A DNA stretch of 14,870 nucleotides from Ophiosphaerella korrae (lineage: Eukaryota; Ascomycota; Dothideomycetes; Pleosporales; Phaeosphaeriaceae): the NCBI GenBank assembly GCA_028456385.1, contig JALNQF010000755.1:1-14870 (forward strand), in the 5' to 3' direction. The translations under genes were made by a program, and so were the position numbers. The notes beneath the pieces are model-generated. The model worked only from the letters and a program-made list of their open reading frames with translations. It made no database searches and had not been told where the DNA came from. Positions 8,831 through 14,870 of this stretch are shown one piece after another. Numbering within the stretch: the first letter of the stretch is position 1; each line of letters opens with the position of its first letter.

Positions 8831-10830
8831 AGTTAAGTAACTAACTTATTTATTAACCTCGCCTATCTTATAGAAGCTTACTTACTCTTATTACTTTTAC
8901 TTAGTTCTAAAGACTTAATATATTAATAAATATAAATAACTAGCGTATAAGAGTAACTTATACTACTACTTCTAAGGTTACTAAGCTAGACTTCTACTAT
9001 AGAGAATAAAATAAGCTTAAGCTATAGATCTTATAACTTAATCTTTTTTTTAAAGTAAACTAAGTTTAGGATAAAAATAGAGCTATACTTATATTATCTT
9101 ATATAAAGAGTAAAGTAGAGAAATAAGTTATACTATACTTTAAGAAATACTTTAATAATAATAATAGTAACTATAACAAGATATTTAAAGAATAGATTAA
9201 GTTTAAAGATAAAGTATAATAAGCCTTTCTACTAGTAAATAAGATAGTAGTAGTAGAGTACGCGATATAGTAGCTATAATAATATAAAGTAGTAGTAAAC
9301 TATACTAATAAATACTAAAGCTATATAATATAAATAGAATAGAATAATAAGTTATTAATATAGATATTTTAATAAAGACTTAAGAGTAATATTTAAAGTA
9401 AGCTAATATATAGTAGAGCTATAATTAAGATATTAGAAAACCTAATAGAGAAAGTAATTTAAGTTAATAACTATATATATAAATATATAGTAGAAGCTAA
9501 GAATAGTAAAGTACTATATATAAATAGTAAGAAGTATAAACTTAAGTATAAGTACTAACGTAAATATAAGAATAACTAAGTTTAAAGTAGCTATAGATAC
9601 TTTAAACTAGATAAGATATATATTAATAATATAAACTTAGAAAAATAAGAATACTATTACTATAAGAACCCTAAGAGAGTAAAAAGCTAAAAATACTATA
9701 AGTATAGTAAAATAAAGTACCTAGTAAAGAATTACTAAGTAAAGAATAAGATTATATAATAAATTAATATACTTAAAAGGTAAGATAATAATAGAGAAAA
9801 AGAATAGGAAGTAATCTCTAGAAGAAGCTAAAAGAAAAAAGATTACAAGACTATAAACCTTTAGTAGTAAGATATAAGTAAAAGATATAACTACTATAAG
9901 ATTACTATAAAGCTAAGTAACTTTATAATAGATAATAAAGTAAAAGCTATAAATATACTACTAGGAATATAAAGCTACGTAAAGAGGTATTAGCTAAAGT
10001 AGAAGTAAGCTAGAATAGATACCTTAGAATATCTTTAGCTATACTAAAGAAAGATAAAGTATAAGTATAAGATAATACTATATCTAGGAAAGTAAGTATA
10101 TATAGCCTAAGATAAGAATAAAAAAAAAAACTAAGAGCTAGAGACTTCTAAATATAAAATAGTACCTAGAATACTAGAGCTAAAGTAAAAGAATACTAAA
10201 GTATAAGATAGATTTATAAAAGAAATCTAAAAACTAGTAAATAGCTACTACTTAGTAAAAGAATAGTAAGATAAAGAACGCTAGATACGTAAAGTAGAGT
10301 AAACCTAATAATATAAATTATTATATACTAATAATAATTAGGCGCTAATTATTATAGATCTAGTATTAATATAAGAACTATAATACTAGCTATACTTATA
10401 TAACCTAAACTATCTACTACTATTATAGATAGGATATTACTATAATAACTACTTTACCTACTATTCTAATAAGATAGGGTCTAGATATTTCCTTTATAAA
10501 AGATCTAGATATAAATAGAACTAAGAAGAGTATATAAACGTAAGATATAAATAATACCTATAAGATAAGTAAGAAGCTAAGTACTTTCTAAGTATAACTA
10601 AAGAAAATATAAATATAAGCAAGATACTTATAAATAACTAATATATTAATCTAATCTAGTAAACCTATACGCTAGAGAAGTATAAATAATATAAAGAGAT
10701 TAAGATACTCTAAAGATTTTAGTAAAAGATAAATAAAGATTATAAGATTAAGTCTTTTTTAAGTAAATAGCTAATACTAGATATATATCTAGAAGCTATA
10801 ACGCTATTAATACTAAAAGACTTATTAAAC
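8830..10830 (+). pseudogene. gag of family II (element D)
   Basis: Frame 1 reads as coding from about 8830 when TAA/TAG are taken as Gln or Trp. The capsid-like core runs about 8990-9490: KLKLxILxLNLFFKV, then FNNNN, then FKEQIKFKDKVQQAF, and a VVEYAIQQLQQYK segment like the conserved part of Retrotrans_gag. One zinc knuckle with exact CX2CX4HX4C spacing is at 9694-9735, all four ligands now Tyr. Unusually, frame 1 stays coding-like for another kilobase after the knuckle. This includes a Tyr-rich, probably once Cys/His-rich patch at 10,420-10,500 (YYYNNYFTYYSNKIG, then RYFLYKR). Total length is near 650 codons, long for a gypsy gag. No start codon survives. The function of the long tail is unknown. 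Confidence 0.78.
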
Positions 10831-13800
10831 TCTTAGTAAAGATAAGAAGAGAAGAAATAAAAGTATTAGTAGATTTAGAGTTATTTATAAACCTAATTAT
10901 ACTTAAAGTAGTAAAATAAGTAAGACTCTAACTATAAGTAAAGAAGATACTATATCTAATCTATATTATAAATAGATAACTAATACTAAAAAACCTAATA
11001 GTTAGTAATAAAGTAACTATAGAGATTATTATTTAAGGATATAGTATAAAGATTACTCTAGACGTATTAGTTTTAGCTAATAAAAATATTATACTAAGAC
11101 TCTTATAGCTATAAGAGTTTAATCCTAGAGTTAATTAGAAAAACTATAACTTCTTATTTAATAACTATAAAGACGTACGTAGATCTAAGCCTATATATTA
11201 GTAGTATTTAATAGTAGATAAAAAGGTACTATATAAGATAGTAGCTTTAATAGTAACTTATTAAAAAGAAATAAGTACTTTTATAAGTACTAGTAAAGTA
11301 CTAGGCTAAGAAGTAAGAGTAGAGGAGTAATATATAACTCTTAAAATCCTAGAATAATATAAGAAGTTTAGCTACTTATTTATAGAAGAGATAGATATAC
11401 TAGTATTACCTAAGTACTAACTCTAAGACTATATAATTAAGTTATAAGAAAGAAAAGAGCTACTTTTTAGACTTATTTACTAATTAATAGAGAGTAAATT
11501 AGTAATACTCTAAGAAAGACTAAATAGAGACCTAAAGAAAAGATATATATAAGAATCCTTATTATTAGTAGGATTTCTAATTCTCTTTATACTAAAGAAG
11601 AAAAAACTACTAAGGATATACGTAGACTACTAAAAACTAAACAATATTATAGTAAAAGACTAATACCTACTACTAAATATAGATAAACTCTAAGATAAGC
11701 TAAGCTAAGCTAAGATTTTTATAAAACTAGACCTAAAAGATAGATACTACTTAACATAAATTAAGGTAAGTAAAGAGTAGAAGATAGCGTTCTAAATATA
11801 CTATAGATATTATAAGTATATAGTAATACTCTTTAGACTAATAAATATACTAGTAATATTCTAAAGACTAATTAATAATATATTATAAAAATACTTAGAT
11901 AAGTTTATTATAGTATACTTAGATAATATACTAATATATTCTAAAGAAGAAAGTAAGTATATAAAGTAAGTAATAATAGTACTATAGTACTTAGACTAAT
12001 ATAACCTATAACTAAAGCTAGAGAAGTATAAATAGTATAAGATAAAAGTAAAGTTTTTAAGATATATAATAGGTATTAATAAAGTTAAGATAAGCTAAAA
12101 AAAGATTAAAGTAGTAGAAGAATAAAAAGAACCTAAGATAGTTAAAGATATATAATTATTCCTAAAATTTATTAACTTTAACTAATACTTTATAAAAAGA
12201 TTTTCTAAAAAAGTACTACTACTTATAAAGCTTATAAAGAAAGATATAATATAAGAATAGAGAGTAGAGTAGAAATAAGCTTATAAAAAACTTAAGTAAG
12301 CTTATATTATACTACTAGTTCTAAAGTAATTTTATAGTAACAAGACCTTAGTTATTAAAACTAATATATCTCATCTAGCTTATAGAGTAATAGCGCTACA
12401 AGAGTATAAAAAGAAATAGTATCTAATTATATACTATTTAAGAAAGTTTATAGAATAAGAGGGAAGATATAATATATATAATAAAGAACTACTTATAATA
12501 GTTAATATACTTAAATATTAGAGAGTATATACTAAAAGCGTAGTAGAAGTAATTATTAAAATATATTATAAGAACTTAATATACTTTATAATAAGTAAGA
12601 AGTTAAAGAATAAGTAAATATAATAGTTAGAGCTACTAAGATAGTATAAATTTAAGATTTAGTACGTACTAGGTAAAGAAAATAGCTAAGTAAATATACT
12701 TAGCTAAAGATATAATATTATAAAAAAGAAATAAGTAGTAAAAGAAGCTATACTATAAGATAATAGATAGAGATACCTAGTACTAAATATACAACTAGTA
12801 GAAGAGTAAGAAATTAATAACTTAGTTAGGATTATAAATAAGGTTCTATAAAAATTATAAGAAGTAATTATATAATAATACTATAATAATCTAGTATATA
12901 AGTACTTCGAGATTAAATAAACTATAGAACTAATCTAAAAGAATTATAGATTTAGTAAAATAAAAGAGAAGGTAATATAGTTTATTAAAGAATACGTAAA
13001 TTACTAGAAGAATAAGTATAAGATATATATACCTTATAGAGAAATATAAGTAATTAAGATACTAGAAGATCTATAAATAGATATTATAATAGACTTTATT
13101 ATAAGACTACTAATATTAAAGAACTTAGTAATAAGAATAGGATATAATATAATAATAGTAATTGTAGACTAATTTATAAAATACGCTAAAATAGAGAAAT
13201 TCTAAAGTAACTATATAGTAGATTAGCTAGGATATATACTACTAGACGTACTAATACAAAGATATAAAATACTAAAAAGTATTATTAGTAATAGAGATAA
13301 GCTTTTTATATCTAATTACTAAATAACGCTACTTATAGTAATAGAGATAAAAAAGAAGCTATTAATAGCCTATTATCTATAGATAAATAGATAGAGTAGA
13401 CTAATAGAATATTAAAAATATATCTAAGGATTTATAGTAATTAGAAGTAAAATAATTAAGTATTACTATTACCTATAGTATAATTAGCTTATAATAATAA
13501 GTATTTAGAAGTAATAAGTAAAATACTATATTTTATAAACTATAAGAGATACTCTAATTTATTTAAGAGAATACTACTAGGACCTTAGATAAAAGTAGTA
13601 CTAGTTAGAGTTAAAGATATATAAGAACTCTATAATAAAATAAAATAAAAACTAGAAAAAGCTTAGAAATAAAGTATTTTATATATTAATTAAAAATAAA
13701 AAATAGTACTTTAGCTAAAAAAAGAGAATAAAGTATATCTTTATATAAAGAATCTATAGATAAAGTAACTTAGTAAAAGACTAGACTATATTAAGGTTAG

Positions 13801-14150
13801 ACTATTTTTAGTTAAAGAAGATAATAGGCTAGTAATAAAAATACTAGAACTACTTAAAGATACTAAGGTATACCCTAAGTTCTATATAAGCCTACTAGAA
13901 CTAGCTAAGCTAAAAATACTAGTATAGCAATAATTCTAATATTAAAAAAAAGAAAATAATAAGTTTAAAGTTAAAGACCTATAAAGATATTAAGAAATAA
14001 GACGTAATACTTTCTAAAGTATATAGTTTCTCTAGAAGTAGCTAGTAAAATAGAAAGGCTACTTAGCGAGTAAAAATATATAAGAACTTAAAGCTAATCT
14101 ATAGAATTATTAGTAGATACTTAAGAAAGTAAGAAATAAGTACTATATAC
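10803..14150 (+). pseudogene. pol of family II (element D): protease, RT, RNase H, integrase, chromodomain
   Basis: Pol opens in frame 3, while gag ends in frame 1, with overlap near 10,803-10,840. The protease active-site region is at about 10,866-10,890 (VLVDLELFIN, where Leu at the second position fits TCA turned to TTA), and its C-terminal part NIILRLLxLxEFNPRVN is near 11,085-11,130. RT starts near 11,400 and shows LRIYVDY near 11,610, IKLDLKDRYYL near 11,725, and the YxDD box at 11,916 as YLDN followed by ILIYS. RNase H is at about 12,350-12,710. The integrase zinc finger precedes the DDE core with Asp 13,092 and Asp turned Asn at 13,290. A change from frame 3 to frame 2 at about 13,396-13,400 coincides with the catalytic Glu position. 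A conserved PKFYISLLE (for PVFHVSLLE) segment is at 13,874. The chromodomain with LVKxKGY is at about 13,965-14,130. Confidence 0.9.
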
Positions 14151-14610
14151 TAGGATATATAAGATATACAAAGCTATAGCTAGGATATAATAGATATATT
14201 AGTAGTAAAAAGTTTAATAATAAGCTTAACTATATAGAGCTTATAAAGTACTTTTAGTTATAATAAACTTATCTAATAATCTAATAGTAGACTAGATAGT
14301 AAGAAAGAAAGTAATATTAATAGTAGTAGTAAAATAGTTAAGAACTTATACTAAAACCTTATTACTTTCTTACTCTAACTTTAACGCTAGGTATAAGGCC
14401 TTATAATAAGTACGCTCTTTAGTAGATTTTAATATTTTCTTATTATATAGTAAATAAGTAATAATAATAGTAAGAAGTTTTTTATTATTATTAACCTTTT
14501 TATAAAACTTTTTATAAGTTTAATTAAGAGACTCTTAGGTTATACTAACGTAGAGATACTTTATATAAGTATACTTAGTATACTTTAGAGTAGAATCTAG
14601 TATAATAAAA
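14151..14610 (+). other. 3' region of element D, plus strand
   Basis: After the chromodomain the plus strand shows no convincing frame beyond about 14,280. There is an imperfect inverted repeat: gtaagaaagaaagtaat at 14,299-14,315 pairs with attactttcttac at 14,361-14,373, with a four-base bulge. The segment from 14,340 to 14,540 is pyrimidine-rich on this strand and holds the antisense frame described separately. Confidence 0.5.
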
Positions 14611-14630
14611 TAAGGATGTAAGGACAGCAT
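14230..14630 (-). pseudogene. Antisense coding-like frame of unknown function
   Basis: On the minus strand an ATG at 14,630-14,628, one of very few in the window, opens a frame beginning MLSLHPYFIILDSTLKY. It continues to about 14,230 with few interruptions; each stop seen is TAA or TAG, as from Gln or Trp codons. The residues are mixed and protein-like: KERTYYKALYLALKLE in the middle and VLNYFTTTINITFF further on. The first six codons lie in the lightly mutated zone and the rest in the RIP tract. Its 3' end runs up against element D's chromodomain tail. It may be an antisense frame of D's 3' region or the broken end of another gene or transposon. I do not recognise the family. A passing likeness of the start to MULE transposases was not supported further along. 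Confidence 0.35.
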
Positions 14631-14870
14631 ACTACTAAGCTAATCCTAACAAAAAGGGGCTAATAGCTAGTTAAGCTATTGTAGTAGTATATAATATATA
14701 TACTAGTTATTATTGCTTGAAGTTCTTCGAACTCGCTTAGGGTTGTACTAAGTTGTATGCGGTGGAATATACTAGCCGACAGAGCTAGCACGCGCTAGTT
14801 ACTCAGCCTAGTAGAGCTCGTCGACAGCGCTAAGCGTACCCTAATAGCTCCCCGCCCTAGACCCCTTACA
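14611..14870. other. Right-hand edge of the RIP tract and near-normal sequence
   Basis: CpA and TpG reappear at 14,615-14,630 (gatgtaaggacagcat), and from about 14,740 the sequence is of ordinary composition with many CpG. It contains a run AAAAAGGGG at 14,651-14,659 that resembles a polypurine tract, a perfect 7-bp stem with a 5-base loop at 14,662-14,680 (aatagct / agctatt), and a 5-bp stem at 14,721-14,733 (agttc / gaact). No gene is visible in the last 130 bases. Part of it (14,746-14,820) weakly resembles the start of element D's LTR and may be D's 3' LTR. Confidence 0.6.

Larger units (their letters stand above)
1..14610. other. RIP-saturated AT-rich tract
   Basis: Over this whole stretch CpA and TpG are nearly missing; reading through I found only about 40. 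TpA, by contrast, is extremely common. Decoded reading frames show the matching changes: stops where retroelement proteins have Gln or Trp, Tyr where they have Cys or His, Asn where they have catalytic Asp, Lys where they have catalytic Glu. This is the known signature of repeat-induced point mutation, the premeiotic C-to-T mutation of duplicated DNA in Pezizomycotina, acting on both strands. CpG is also depleted, but some ACG and GCG survive. The tract holds only repeated elements, as expected for RIP. Spontaneous deamination of methylated CpG alone would not remove CpA. Confidence 0.93.
8477..14740 (+). mobile_element. Ty3/gypsy chromovirus, family II (element D), nested in copy C
   Basis: The element begins inside copy C's integrase at tattataatactaag, where TATT could be a RIP-changed TGTT end. 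It contains a 5' LTR/leader, gag (frame 1), pol (frame 3, later 2) with protease, RT, RNase H, integrase and chromodomain, and a 3' region. Its LTR and protein sequences differ from family I, so it is a separate family. Its 3' LTR is not securely identified, and the right limit given is only a guess. Its position inside C shows it inserted after C did. Confidence 0.82.

Noticed and set aside
1..14610. Organellar or naturally AT-rich (for example apicomplexan) genome
   Set aside because: The composition is not merely AT-rich: CpA and TpG are selectively missing while CpT, ApC and GpA are common, and the content is degenerate gypsy elements. This fits RIP in a fungal nucleus, not an organelle.
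14230..14630. MULE transposase assignment for the antisense frame
   Set aside because: Only the first dozen residues loosely resemble that family; the rest shows no supporting motif.
14651..14680. Rho-independent style terminator or polypurine tract fixing the end of element D
   Set aside because: The purine run is followed by CTAATAG, not an LTR-like TG end aligned to D's start, and the 7-bp stem has no special context. Kept only as a possibility.

Overview
The window is a retrotransposon graveyard from a filamentous ascomycete fungus. It appears to have been destroyed by repeat-induced point mutation (RIP). From position 1 to about 14,610 the dinucleotides CpA and TpG are almost absent on both strands (about 40 by eye), while TpA is everywhere. 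Former CAA, CAG and TGG codons have become TAA or TAG, Cys codons read as Tyr, His as Tyr, and Asp or Gly often as Asn, Ser or Arg. There is almost no ATG left on either strand. No intact gene, tRNA or rRNA was found. The last 260 bases regain CpA, TpG and CpG and look like the edge of the mutated block. The species cannot be named from this sequence.

Layout, left to right. (A) 1-1384 is the 3' end of a Ty3/gypsy pol: integrase zinc finger, DDE core and chromodomain. A noncoding stretch of about 650 bases and an LTR (2031-2401) follow. (B) 2402-3485 is a gag fragment of the same family on the minus strand, fitted between two same-orientation LTRs. (C) 3486-8476 is a second plus-strand copy of this family: LTR with an internal 55-bp tandem duplication, gag with two CCHC zinc knuckles, protease, reverse transcriptase, RNase H and the first part of integrase. 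It breaks off inside integrase at 8476. (D) From 8477 a different Ty3/gypsy element begins: LTR/leader with six 14-bp repeats, a long gag with one zinc knuckle, then protease, RT, RNase H, integrase and chromodomain to about 14,150. D lies inside C, so it inserted later. Past D's pol there is an antisense coding-like stretch (14,630 down to about 14,230), then the RIP boundary.

A, B and C are one family (aligned integrase, gag and LTRs). D is a second family with a different LTR, and its Gag and Pol lie in different frames. Both families carry a chromodomain (seen in A and D), which places them among the chromoviruses of the Metaviridae. The elements are not functional, and the region would be expected to be heterochromatin. 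The most unusual features are the RIP saturation with surviving CpA mostly in an ACAA context, the LTR / antisense gag / LTR arrangement, the CTCTAGAG-bearing repeat array in D's LTR, and the antisense reading frame at the right-hand RIP boundary.
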